From JAVZGQ01 sp038998365 (GTDB taxonomy: Archaea; Aenigmatarchaeota; Aenigmatarchaeia; CG10238-14; SCSR01): 15,976 nt of DNA. The notes under the pieces were generated by a model. It made no database searches. It was not told the origin of the DNA and worked only from the letters and a program-made list of their open reading frames with translations. How positions within the stretch are numbered: position 1 is the stretch's first letter; every line of letters begins with the position of its first letter. The stretch spans positions 1 to 15,976 of the forward strand of contig JAVZHJ010000012.1 of the NCBI GenBank assembly GCA_038998365.1. The letters run 5' to 3'. A program made the translations under genes and the position numbers. Below, piece by piece: positions 6,197 to 12,414 of this stretch.

Positions 6197-6236
6197 TACA
6201 AAATAATATTCTTAATTTAAATAATAAGTGTTTAAT
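6197..6236. promoter_or_regulatory. 40-bp bidirectional promoter (PLDc_N-like gene / flpA)
   Basis: The region is almost pure A/T. On the plus strand aaaataatatt (about 6201-6211) lies near -30 from the flpA ATG at 6237. On the minus strand ATTATTTAAAT (about 6225-6215) lies near -25 from the ATG at 6196. No Shine-Dalgarno sequence precedes either ATG, which suggests leaderless mRNAs. Confidence 0.4.
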
Positions 6237-6908
6237 ATGAAAGCAAAAAAACATGAAAAATTTGAAGGAGTCTTCTTGATTGACAACAAACTTGCTACTC
6301 TAAACCTTTTGCCAGGAGAAAAAGTTTATGGAGAAGAATTGGTAAAAATTGGTAAGGAGGAATACAGAATCTGGGATTTTTGGAGGAGTAAACCAGCAGC
6401 TGCGATAAAAAAAGGTATAAAAGAATTCCCAATCAATAAAGGAGCAAAAATCCTATATCTTGGGATAGCAAGCGGCACAACAGCTAGTCACTTTAGCGAC
6501 ATCATAGGCAAAGAAGGAATAATTTATGGCATAGAGTTTTCGGAAAGAGTTTTGAGAGAATTAGTATTATTAGCCGAAAAAAGGGGCAATATTGTTCCGA
6601 TTCTTGCAGATGCCAGAAAACCAGAAGATTATATTAACATAGTTTTGGAGAAAGTTGATTTAGTATATTGTGATGTTGCAAGCCCTGATGAAATAGAACT
6701 TTTTATTAGAAATTGTTCAACATTTCTTAAGCCAAAAGGATATGGTATGATTGCCATAAAATCAAGAAGTATAGATGTTCTAAAAAAACCAGAAGAAATT
6801 TACAAGGAAGCAAGAAAAAAACTGGAAGAAAATTTTGAAATTTTGGATTTTGTTAAGCTAGATCCTTATGATAAAGATCATGGGTTTTTTGTGGTTAAGT
6901 TCAAATAA
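6237..6908 (+). CDS. flpA: fibrillarin-like rRNA/tRNA 2'-O-methyltransferase
   Basis: The 223-residue protein is a complete archaeal fibrillarin. A short N-terminal beta domain contains 'EEYRIWDFWRSKPAAAI'. The SAM-binding motif 'LYLGIASGTTASH' is at about 73-85, followed by the acidic 'YGIEFS' (Glu100), 'ADAR' (Asp125), and 'VDLVYCDVASP' (about 140-150) with catalytic-type residues. It uses SAM and box C/D guide RNAs, bound through Nop5 and L7Ae, to methylate ribose 2'-OH. I chose the ATG at 6237 over the in-frame GTG at 6228 because it better fits the promoter spacing and family start. The last 31 nt overlap the convergent exonuclease gene. Confidence 0.94.
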   Translation: MKAKKHEKFEGVFLIDNKLATLNLLPGEKVYGEELVKIGKEEYRIWDFWRSKPAAAIKKGIKEFPINKGAKILYLGIASGTTASHFSDIIGKEGIIYGIEFSERVLRELVLLAEKRGNIVPILADARKPEDYINIVLEKVDLVYCDVASPDEIELFIRNCSTFLKPKGYGMIAIKSRSIDVLKKPEEIYKEARKKLEENFEILDFVKLDPYDKDHGFFVVKFK

Positions 6909-7405
6909 GGTTCAAATTTTTTGAAAATTTTTTCCAAGACTTCAAGATCATCTAAACAATGTTTAATGATTTTTTCTTTCGCTCCCTTATCACCCCGAAT
7001 AGCCTTTAAATATAAATCCAAAACATCCTTCCCACCAATTTCCTCATCTTTTGGAATTTTAAGAGATTTGGAAATTTCCGATAAACTATTTTTACTGAAC
7101 AAGAAATTTCTTTTACAAAATTCACACAAGTCTAGAGAAGGAATTTTCATTAATTCACTCAAGTTTATGTTGTTGATTAAAGCCCTCGTGACTAAGAACG
7201 GTATGTCAAATTCAGAACCATACCAAGTTACCACCAAGTCGCAACCTTCCAATTCTTTCTTCAACCAATTTAAGACATCTCTTTCATCTTCAATTTGATC
7301 TACAAATTTAACCTCTTTCTTATCATCTTTTATTATACCTATAGCAACAATTTGCCCTATATCAGCTCTAGTATTTGTACATTCAATATCAAGAAAAACT
7401 TTCAT
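6878..7405 (-). CDS. RNase H-fold 3'-5' exonuclease (YprB/RNase_H_2-like)
   Basis: The 175-residue protein matches the DEDD exonuclease superfamily. Motif I is 'MKVFLDIECT' (Asp6, Glu8). Motif II is 'VVTWYGSEFDIPFL' (Asp67), with 'SLDLCEFCK' (Asp92) between. Motif III is 'IIKHCLDDLEVL' (His149, Asp152/153). Short stand-alone versions of this family are common in archaea and are predicted to degrade RNA or DNA from the 3' end; the substrate is not known. GGTGA stands 6 nt before the ATG. It is convergent with flpA, overlapping by 31 nt, so antisense interference between the two mRNAs is possible. A T-rich tract ends the upstream minus-strand unit just before it. Confidence 0.8.
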   Translation of the reverse strand: MKVFLDIECTNTRADIGQIVAIGIIKDDKKEVKFVDQIEDERDVLNWLKKELEGCDLVVTWYGSEFDIPFLVTRALINNINLSELMKIPSLDLCEFCKRNFLFSKNSLSEISKSLKIPKDEEIGGKDVLDLYLKAIRGDKGAKEKIIKHCLDDLEVLEKIFKKFEPYLNLTTKNP

Positions 7406-7435
7406 TCAGTTTCACCCTAATCTTAACTTGTGCTT

Positions 7436-7461
7436 AAAAAATAAAAAGGGAGGGGAGGAGG
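7436..7461 (-). terminator. polypyrimidine tract and T-runs ending the upstream minus-strand unit
   Basis: On the minus strand a C/T-only stretch (CCTCCTCCCCTCCC) runs into TTTTTATTTTTT. The T-runs fit an archaeal terminator for the operon ending with the zinc ribbon. The same bases on the plus strand form a purine tract with four G-runs, which could be a ribosome-binding site or a weak G-quadruplex. Confidence 0.4.
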
Positions 7462-7586
7462 AAAATGGCTAAACATTCCTTAAAAATCCCCAGGCCCTGT
7501 TACCAGAAACAACATTAGTCATTATTTTTTTCTTTCCCCTATCCATCAAAAATGAAATTTCAACTCTTGCTATTTCTTCCATTTTT

Positions 7587-7775
7587 TCACCTATTGTTGA
7601 AACTTATTTTGTGGTACAATTCTAAGTTAAACTCGTGTAAATTCTTCTGCATTTCAATTTCCCTTACTTCACTTTCAAGAAAACTTCCCCAGCAATCTTT
7701 ACAAAATATTCTCCTCTTTCCAAAACCATCAATGAATTCAAAAGTTCTCAAAGATTTACACCTTAAACACTTCAT
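7587..7775 (-). CDS. small zinc-ribbon protein
   Basis: The 62-residue protein begins MKCLRCKSLRTFEF and has two CxxC knuckles, Cys3/Cys6 and Cys25/Cys28 ('RRIFCKDCWG'), spaced as in a zinc ribbon, then an acidic helical tail to about residue 55. I set the start at 7775, not at the in-frame ATG nine codons earlier, because GGAG lies about 8 nt before it and the first knuckle follows at once. The family is not one I can name. It lies 136 nt after the DHH gene with its own possible TATA box at 7853-7862, so it may be expressed separately from the large operon. Confidence 0.6.
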   Translation of the reverse strand: MKCLRCKSLRTFEFIDGFGKRRIFCKDCWGSFLESEVREIEMQKNLHEFNLELYHKISFNNR

Positions 7776-7852
7776 GCTCTTCTCCTTGATTAAAATTACC
7801 AAACAAAGTATAGATGGATTTCCTAACTTAATTTCCGGGATTTCCGATGAAT

Positions 7853-7862
7853 TTTATAAAAA
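7853..7862 (-). promoter_or_regulatory. TATA-like box before the zinc-ribbon gene
   Basis: TTTTATAAAA is a strong archaeal TATA match in the 136-nt gap after the DHH gene. Transcription would start near 7830, leaving a leader of about 55 nt that contains GGAAATCCCGGAAATT-type near repeats. Confidence 0.35.
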
Positions 7863-7911
7863 AGTAAATTAATCCCTTTTTTAATATAAAATAAGAATTA
7901 AAATAACTTTT

Positions 7912-8940
7912 CTATCTTGTAAAAGACTTTAATTTTCTTAAAATCACATTTTTAACCTTATTTTCTTCTTTTTTATCAATTCTTCCAGCCCCAGCAGCTT
8001 CATGCCCTCCACCAATCCCAATCTTCCTTAAGAGTTCTCCAATATCAACTTCTTTACTTCCACACCTGCCATGAATTTTAACTTCTTTACCATCTTCTTC
8101 AAAAATAAAAACAATTTTTTCTGGATTTTGAGTTGAATAGTTAGTTATAAGTGCAGAACAAATTCCTCTATATTTAGGCTTAATTTTACTTATCAATATC
8201 TTTCCATAAATTTCTTGATTTCTCTCAAACTCTTTTTCACATCTTTTAAGCTCTTTTTCAAATTTTTCTGAAGCATTTGAGATTTCTTCGTTATTGATAA
8301 AATCTCCTAAATTTCTTGATTTCATCAAAATTTTTAAAACCCTTTCAGCACCTAAGACAGATGCGGAGCTTGTCAAAACGGCAGCAGCCCTTCCAAATTT
8401 ACTTTTCCAAATATTTTTCTTGTTTTTTATTCTCACTAAATCTTTACAATCATCAACACCAAAATCACCAACTGTTCCTAAAACAGCAAGCCATCTTTTA
8501 TCTTTCAAAAAATTTGAAAACATTTTATAAACTACATAACTCGTAGGCTGGTATACTTTATTATTTTCTAATCTTGGGTTTACCAAAACAATTTTTTCAG
8601 AGTTTAAATCTCTTCCAGGATGATGGTCAATTACAAGCATTTCTTTTTTCATTTCGATTAAATTCTTTTCAATTAAGTCAATCGGAACATCAACAGTTAT
8701 GATTTTGTCGAAATTTTTCAGCTCTCTCTTTATTCTTTCTATATTACCCCAGAAAGATGGAATGGTTTTTACCACATTCTTACCCATTTTTTTCAAAACA
8801 AATAAAACTAGTGCTGCAGAAGTTATACCATCAGCATCAGAATCATAAATTAGGACTAAATTTTCCTTATCTTTCAAATTTTCAATGAAATTTATACCAG
8901 CTTTGAACAAATCTTCAAGATTTCTCTTCAGTTTTTTCAC
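7912..8940 (-). CDS. DHH-family phosphoesterase (RecJ-like)
   Basis: The 342-residue protein has the DHH motif series: 'IYDSDADGITSA' (Asp33, Asp35, Asp37), 'ITVDVPID' (Asp84), 'VIDHHPGRD' (Asp105-His-His), and 'GTVGDFG' (Asp159). The C-terminal DHHA1 domain ends in 'IGIGGGHEAAGAGRI' (about 309-323), the substrate-binding GGGH loop. These are the manganese-binding residues of RecJ, NrnA and archaeal GAN-type nucleases. At 342 residues it is shorter than bacterial RecJ and close to archaeal RecJ-like or nanoRNase-type enzymes. It probably cuts short RNA or single-stranded DNA, but the sequence does not decide which. Its start overlaps the HD gene by 26 nt, so the two are translationally linked. 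Confidence 0.87.
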   Translation of the reverse strand: MKKLKRNLEDLFKAGINFIENLKDKENLVLIYDSDADGITSAALVLFVLKKMGKNVVKTIPSFWGNIERIKRELKNFDKIITVDVPIDLIEKNLIEMKKEMLVIDHHPGRDLNSEKIVLVNPRLENNKVYQPTSYVVYKMFSNFLKDKRWLAVLGTVGDFGVDDCKDLVRIKNKKNIWKSKFGRAAAVLTSSASVLGAERVLKILMKSRNLGDFINNEEISNASEKFEKELKRCEKEFERNQEIYGKILISKIKPKYRGICSALITNYSTQNPEKIVFIFEEDGKEVKIHGRCGSKEVDIGELLRKIGIGGGHEAAGAGRIDKKEENKVKNVILRKLKSFTR

Positions 8941-9544
8941 CCGTTAATCTTTTAATCATATCTTCATCTAACAAAAGAAGTTGTACAGGTTGTTCTTTTG
9001 GTGAAGAAAGATGAAACTCAACCATCGAGACAAGACTATCTACGTGATGCAAAATTAAAGCTTCAAAATTCCTTGGAGGCGTTGGTCCAGTTTCACCAAA
9101 ATGAGAAGCAATTATGTGAATCACACCTTCAGGAAAGCCTCTATGATAAAGTTCAGCTACAGCCAACATTGAATGATCTAACATTATGCCACTATGTTTT
9201 ATTTCACCACCATCAACTCTCCATTCAAAAACCTTCATTATATCGTGCAATAAAGCCCCAGCTATCAGGTAATCTGTATTTATAGGAATGCCATAATTCT
9301 TTTCTAAATTTTCTGCTATTTCCATACAGATTTCTGTGACAGAAACAATGTGTCTGACCAAATCTGTTCTTTCAACAGTCCCTTGGCCAGCAATTGTAAA
9401 AGGTGTTTTTACATTTTCAATTTCTTCTTTAGGGTATCTCTTGAATTCAGGATGAGATAGTTTTGGGTTTTTTAAAATTTCTACTACTTTTTTCTTCAAT
9501 TCTTCATCTTTTATTTTCTCTGCAAGTCTTAATAGTTCTTCCAT
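8915..9544 (-). CDS. HD-domain phosphohydrolase
   Basis: The 209-residue protein has a full HD metal site: His65 ('DLVRHIVSV'), His100-Asp101 ('GALLHDIMKVFEW'), His124 ('LDHSM'), His148 ('IASHFGE'), and Asp169 in 'ILHHVDSL'. The five-histidine pattern suggests a bimetal centre acting on phosphodiesters or nucleotides. The family is an archaeal group of predicted HD hydrolases without a known substrate. It starts 11 nt after the P1 stop and overlaps the DHH gene by 26 nt, so a nucleotidase or RNA-turnover role together with DHH is a reasonable inference. No signal peptide or membrane segment is seen. Confidence 0.85.
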   Translation of the reverse strand: MEELLRLAEKIKDEELKKKVVEILKNPKLSHPEFKRYPKEEIENVKTPFTIAGQGTVERTDLVRHIVSVTEICMEIAENLEKNYGIPINTDYLIAGALLHDIMKVFEWRVDGGEIKHSGIMLDHSMLAVAELYHRGFPEGVIHIIASHFGETGPTPPRNFEALILHHVDSLVSMVEFHLSSPKEQPVQLLLLDEDMIKRLTGEKTEEKS

Positions 9545-9555
9545 TTAAACACTTT

Positions 9556-9837
9556 TCAACCGAACAAAGCACTCAAACCAGCTACAGCTTCTTCAGCTTT
9601 CTTCCCTTCTTCTTCCCTCTTTTCTTCCTTCTTCTCTGTTGTTGCTGGAGCAGCTACAGAAATTGCCGCTTGTTGTATTGCTTCGTCTATGTTTACACCT
9701 TCTAGACTTGCGACCAATGCTTTTACTTTAGCCTCGTCTACAGCGACACCAGCCGCTTCTAAAACTCTTTTTACATTTTCTTCATTTATCGGTTTTTTTG
9801 CTTGGTGAAGCAGTAGCGCTGTATATATATATTCCAT
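9556..9837 (-). CDS. rpl12: large ribosomal subunit stalk protein P1 (L12e)
   Basis: The 93-residue protein starts MEYIYTALLLHQAKKPI, the N-terminal dimerisation and P0-binding region. It continues with 'NIDEAIQQAA', an Ala/Glu/Lys hinge (about 62-85), and the conserved tail 'AGLSALFG' that recruits translation GTPases. Length is slightly below the usual archaeal 100-110 because the acidic hinge is short. The ATG overlaps the P0 stop (TAATG, one shared base), and GGAGGTG lies 9 nt upstream. Confidence 0.95.
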   Translation of the reverse strand: MEYIYTALLLHQAKKPINEENVKRVLEAAGVAVDEAKVKALVASLEGVNIDEAIQQAAISVAAPATTEKKEEKREEEGKKAEEAVAGLSALFG

Positions 9838-10595
9838 TAAACCACACCTCCCAATCTTTCTATAGCTTTTGCATTATTAAATGCTTTAATTAATAATAAC
9901 TTGATTGTCTCTCTTGTGGGATAGCAGATGTTAACAGACAAATTAATCGCATTTTGATGAGCAACATTTAAATTTTCTTTGAAAGTTAAAACAAGATTCA
10001 AAACATCTTTATTATAAACATTCCCGTTTTCATAAAACCCAACTATATTCAATGTTATAGAAATCGGCTTAATATCAAGTTTTCTCAAAGCATTTGCCAC
10101 ATCTTTTGATATTTTTTCACCTTTTTTGACAACAACCACATCTTTTTTTATGGCAATTTTACCATCTTCAACACCAGCAGGAATTCCTGCTTTAGTTAAC
10201 TCACTTATAATCGGGCCAGCCATCAAGCTAGTTTGCCCAGCATGGATAATTATATCATTTGGAGCTACATCTAGCTCTTTAGCAAAAGTTTCAAATTTGA
10301 GAGAAGTAAGTTTTGAATAGAGTTTGAAAGCATTTTGGTTGCTGAAAATTATTGCTGGTTGGTTTGGTATAATTTTTTCCAACTCCTCAATTTTCTCTTT
10401 TTTAGCTTGCTTCAAAGCGAAGAGAAGAGTACTTTTTTTGGTTACTTTTATTAAACTATCCCCCCTCATCTCTTTTCTTATTTCTTGTAATTCTTTGCTT
10501 GGAAACTTGTGGATGTTTGCTATTCCAATTGTTGGAAACTCTTCAATCAATTTTTTTAATTCTTCAACTGTTCTTAATTTTTCTTCTTTAACCAT
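9837..10595 (-). CDS. rpl10: large ribosomal subunit stalk base protein P0 (L10e), shortened C-terminus
   Basis: The 252-residue protein has the L10 rRNA-binding domain ('IANIHKFPSKELQEIR', 'KVTKKSTLLFALKQA') and the archaeal insert domain ('AGPIISELTKAGIPAGVEDGKI'-type segment, about 125-180). It ends soon after 'NAINLSVNICYPTRETIKLLLIKAFNNAKAI', the first P1-binding helices. Archaeal P0 is usually 300-350 residues, with three P1-dimer sites and a tail ending like P1. Here the later helices and that tail are absent, so fewer P1 dimers should be held. I placed the start at the ATG 10595, 6 nt after GAGGTG, not at the GTG two codons earlier. It lies just after the rpl1 stop (TGA at 10598-10600). 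Confidence 0.92.
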   Translation of the reverse strand: MVKEEKLRTVEELKKLIEEFPTIGIANIHKFPSKELQEIRKEMRGDSLIKVTKKSTLLFALKQAKKEKIEELEKIIPNQPAIIFSNQNAFKLYSKLTSLKFETFAKELDVAPNDIIIHAGQTSLMAGPIISELTKAGIPAGVEDGKIAIKKDVVVVKKGEKISKDVANALRKLDIKPISITLNIVGFYENGNVYNKDVLNLVLTFKENLNVAHQNAINLSVNICYPTRETIKLLLIKAFNNAKAIERLGGVV

Positions 10596-10597
10596 TT

Positions 10598-11215
10598 TCA
10601 CACCTCTATTTTCACAGGTTTACTCATGGTCAATTTAATCATTATGCTTTTAATGTTTTGGAGCCCTCTTGGTAATTTTGCTTGAATTGCTTTCAAAACA
10701 GCTTCTACATTTTCAGCAATTTCTTCATCTTTCATATTTTCTTTTCCGACAAGACATTGAATGACAGGAGAATCTTTTATTCTTATCCTCACAGCATTTT
10801 TATAATCTTCTACCATTTTAGCAACATCACCAGAAATAACTTTTGGCAACTTATTTCTCGGACCCATATACTGACCAAAAACCTTGCCAACTAGAACCAT
10901 CATCTTTGGCTCAGCGAGGAAAAAATCGGTATCTCTCACAAGCTTTTTAGCCTCCCTCTTATTTTTTGAATATTTTTCTAAATCATTGCTTCCTAAAACT
11001 TCGCAATCCAATCCTTTAAAACTATCAGAAAAAACAACAACTTTTGCTTTTTCCCCTCTCCCATTTGGTAAGATAACATCTTCAACAAACTTGTTTTCAG
11101 GTTTTTTAACGTCAAACTCTTTTAAAGAAACTATCAGATCAAAACTTTGAGAAAAATTTCTCTTTTTAGAAGTTTTCCTCAATTCTTGTATTGCTTTCAA
11201 AATTTTTTCTTTCAT
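10598..11215 (-). CDS. rpl1: large ribosomal subunit protein L1
   Basis: The 205-residue protein shows the two-domain L1 pattern. Domain I is split between the start ('NFSQSFDLIVSLKEFDVKKP') and the end ('SIMIKLTMSKPVKIEV'). Domain II holds 'FLAEPKMMVLVGKVFGQYMGPRNKLP', shown here in parts: MMVLVGKVFGQ and MGPRNKLP. L1 forms the mobile stalk at the E site and in archaea represses its own mRNA. The start at 11215 has GGAGG about 9 nt upstream, and that GGAGG lies in the hairpin at 11221-11250. It follows rpl11 by 50 nt, the only sizeable gap between ftsZ and the HD gene. Confidence 0.95.
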   Translation of the reverse strand: MKEKILKAIQELRKTSKKRNFSQSFDLIVSLKEFDVKKPENKFVEDVILPNGRGEKAKVVVFSDSFKGLDCEVLGSNDLEKYSKNKREAKKLVRDTDFFLAEPKMMVLVGKVFGQYMGPRNKLPKVISGDVAKMVEDYKNAVRIRIKDSPVIQCLVGKENMKDEEIAENVEAVLKAIQAKLPRGLQNIKSIMIKLTMSKPVKIEV

Positions 11216-11220
11216 TTCTA

Positions 11221-11250
11221 AACCCTCCTGCCTAGGCAGTGAAGCGGGTT
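11221..11250 (-). promoter_or_regulatory. L1-type autoregulatory hairpin over the rpl1 ribosome-binding site
   Basis: In the rpl11-rpl1 gap the RNA can fold with an outer stem AACCC/GGGUU and an inner stem CUGC/GCAG with loop CUAG. Between the stems is an asymmetric internal loop of six bases (GCUUCA) on one side and two (GA) on the other. The two-base side and outer stem contain GGAGGG, the Shine-Dalgarno sequence of rpl1. An asymmetric loop between two short stems, with GA followed by GG, is also what I recall of the L1-binding motif in 23S rRNA and methanogen L1 mRNA. L1 binding here would block its own translation. Folding is seen; regulation is inferred. Confidence 0.6.
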
Positions 11251-11265
11251 ATTTCTACTTTATCT

Positions 11266-11775
11266 TCAAGATTTAAAAAGGTTATCGTACTTACCTTCTT
11301 CTATCTCTTTAAGAATTTCTTTTGGTTTTTTCCCCTCAATTGTTACAGGCATACTAACAGCAGTTCCGATGACCATTTTTACAGCTGATTTCAAATCTTT
11401 AGCAAACATGTCCTTCATTTTTAACTTTGCAATTTTCACACATTGTTCTATACTCAAATTTCCCATTGGAGTTACTTCTTTTTTATCTGTTGACTGAGTT
11501 TCTGTACTCTTTTCTTTTTTGACAACACCAAGCTCTTTTTTAATTAAACTTGAAACAGGGGGGAGACCAACTTCAATTACATATTCTCTAGTTTTTTTGT
11601 CAATTATTATTTTGACAGGAACTTGAATTCCTTCATATTCTTTTGTCTTTTCATTTATCTGTTTAAAAACTTCACCAACATTAAGCTTGTAAGCACTAAG
11701 TTTTGGAGCAGTAGTTGGGCCAGGGGAAGCCTTACCACCTTCTATCAAAATTTCAATAACATCTTTTTCTGCCAT
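11266..11775 (-). CDS. rpl11: large ribosomal subunit protein L11
   Basis: The 169-residue protein has the N-terminal domain with the GTPase-centre motif 'GGKASPGPTTAPKLSAY' and 'FKQINEKTKEYEGIQVPV', then a linker with a Lys/Thr/Glu-rich stretch (about 88-102). The C-terminal RNA-binding domain is 'LSIEQCVKIAKLKMKDMF' and 'VIGTAVSMPVTIEG'. Length is normal for archaea. It begins one base after the spt5 stop and precedes the regulated rpl1. Confidence 0.95.
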   Translation of the reverse strand: MAEKDVIEILIEGGKASPGPTTAPKLSAYKLNVGEVFKQINEKTKEYEGIQVPVKIIIDKKTREYVIEVGLPPVSSLIKKELGVVKKEKSTETQSTDKKEVTPMGNLSIEQCVKIAKLKMKDMFAKDLKSAVKMVIGTAVSMPVTIEGKKPKEILKEIEEGKYDNLFKS

Positions 11776-11776
11776 C

Positions 11777-12217
11777 TTACTTACCAGCCTTCTCCAACAA
11801 TTTTACAAATTCCACACTTACTGTTATTGGTATAGGTACGACAGCTTCCATGAGTTCAATTGTCACTTCTCTCTTAACTTTGTCATATCTCGTAACTTTG
11901 CCCCTCTCTTCCTTAAAAGGCCCACCTATTATTTCTACAATATCGCCAACATTCAAATCAATTTCTACAGTTTTTGGTTTCAAAAATCTTTGAACTTCTT
12001 TAAGTTCTATAGGCCTTTTGATTAAACCCCTCACATGAGGAACCATTTGAACAGCTTTTTCTATGTCTTGAATGTCACCTTCAACGAAGACGTATCCCTT
12101 AATTTCTTCTGGATGGAAAAGACTTTGTATCTTCAGATTTTCCATTTTTGCCTTTGCTGCTACGGCTTCCATCACAACATTTTCTCTTCCAACAACAGTT
12201 TTAATGCTGAATATCAT
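11777..12217 (-). CDS. spt5: transcription elongation factor Spt5 (archaeal NusG)
   Basis: The 146-residue protein has an NGN domain (1-80; 'MIFSIKTVVGRENVV', 'IKGYVFVEGD', 'VRGLIKRPI') and a KOW domain (about 88-140; 'VGDIVEIIGGPFKEERGKV', 'IPITVSVEFVKLL'). Spt5 pairs with Spt4, binds the RNA polymerase clamp and supports elongation and coupling to ribosomes. I chose the ATG at 12217, preceded by AGGTGA at a good distance, not the GTG three codons earlier. It sits between secE and rpl11, the usual archaeal order. Confidence 0.94.
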   Translation of the reverse strand: MIFSIKTVVGRENVVMEAVAAKAKMENLKIQSLFHPEEIKGYVFVEGDIQDIEKAVQMVPHVRGLIKRPIELKEVQRFLKPKTVEIDLNVGDIVEIIGGPFKEERGKVTRYDKVKREVTIELMEAVVPIPITVSVEFVKLLEKAGK

Positions 12218-12227
12218 TTGCTTCACC

Positions 12228-12401
12228 TTACAAACCTAAAATCATCGATATTATGTAAAAAATAAATCCTATTAACCCAAGGATTGCCACACCTAAAATA
12301 CAAATTCTTAAAGTTTCTAAAAATTTATCTTTTGTTGGTGTTTTGTTCAATTTTATAACGCGTATATAATCTTTTATTTTTTCTCTAATATTGATTTTCA
12401 T
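12228..12401 (-). CDS. secE: preprotein translocase subunit SecE/Sec61-gamma
   Basis: The 57-residue protein (from MKINIREKIKDYIRVI) has the SecE shape: an amphipathic N-terminal helix, the conserved 'LNKTPTKDKFLE' hinge, and one membrane helix (about 31-55). SecE clamps SecY in the membrane channel. The open frame extends eight codons further upstream, but that part overlaps the ftsZ end. GTGA lies 6 nt before the ATG at 12401, so I prefer it. The start is 13 nt after the ftsZ stop. Confidence 0.9.
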   Translation of the reverse strand: MKINIREKIKDYIRVIKLNKTPTKDKFLETLRICILGVAILGLIGFIFYIISMILGL

Positions 12402-12414
12402 AGAAATCACTAAA

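Noticed and set aside
7552..7872. 106-codon plus-strand frame opposite the zinc-ribbon gene
   Set aside because: Composition is dominated by Phe, Leu, Ser and Lys, as expected for the complement of a purine-rich coding strand, and it shows no domain; the minus-strand gene has CxxC pairs and a ribosome-binding site.
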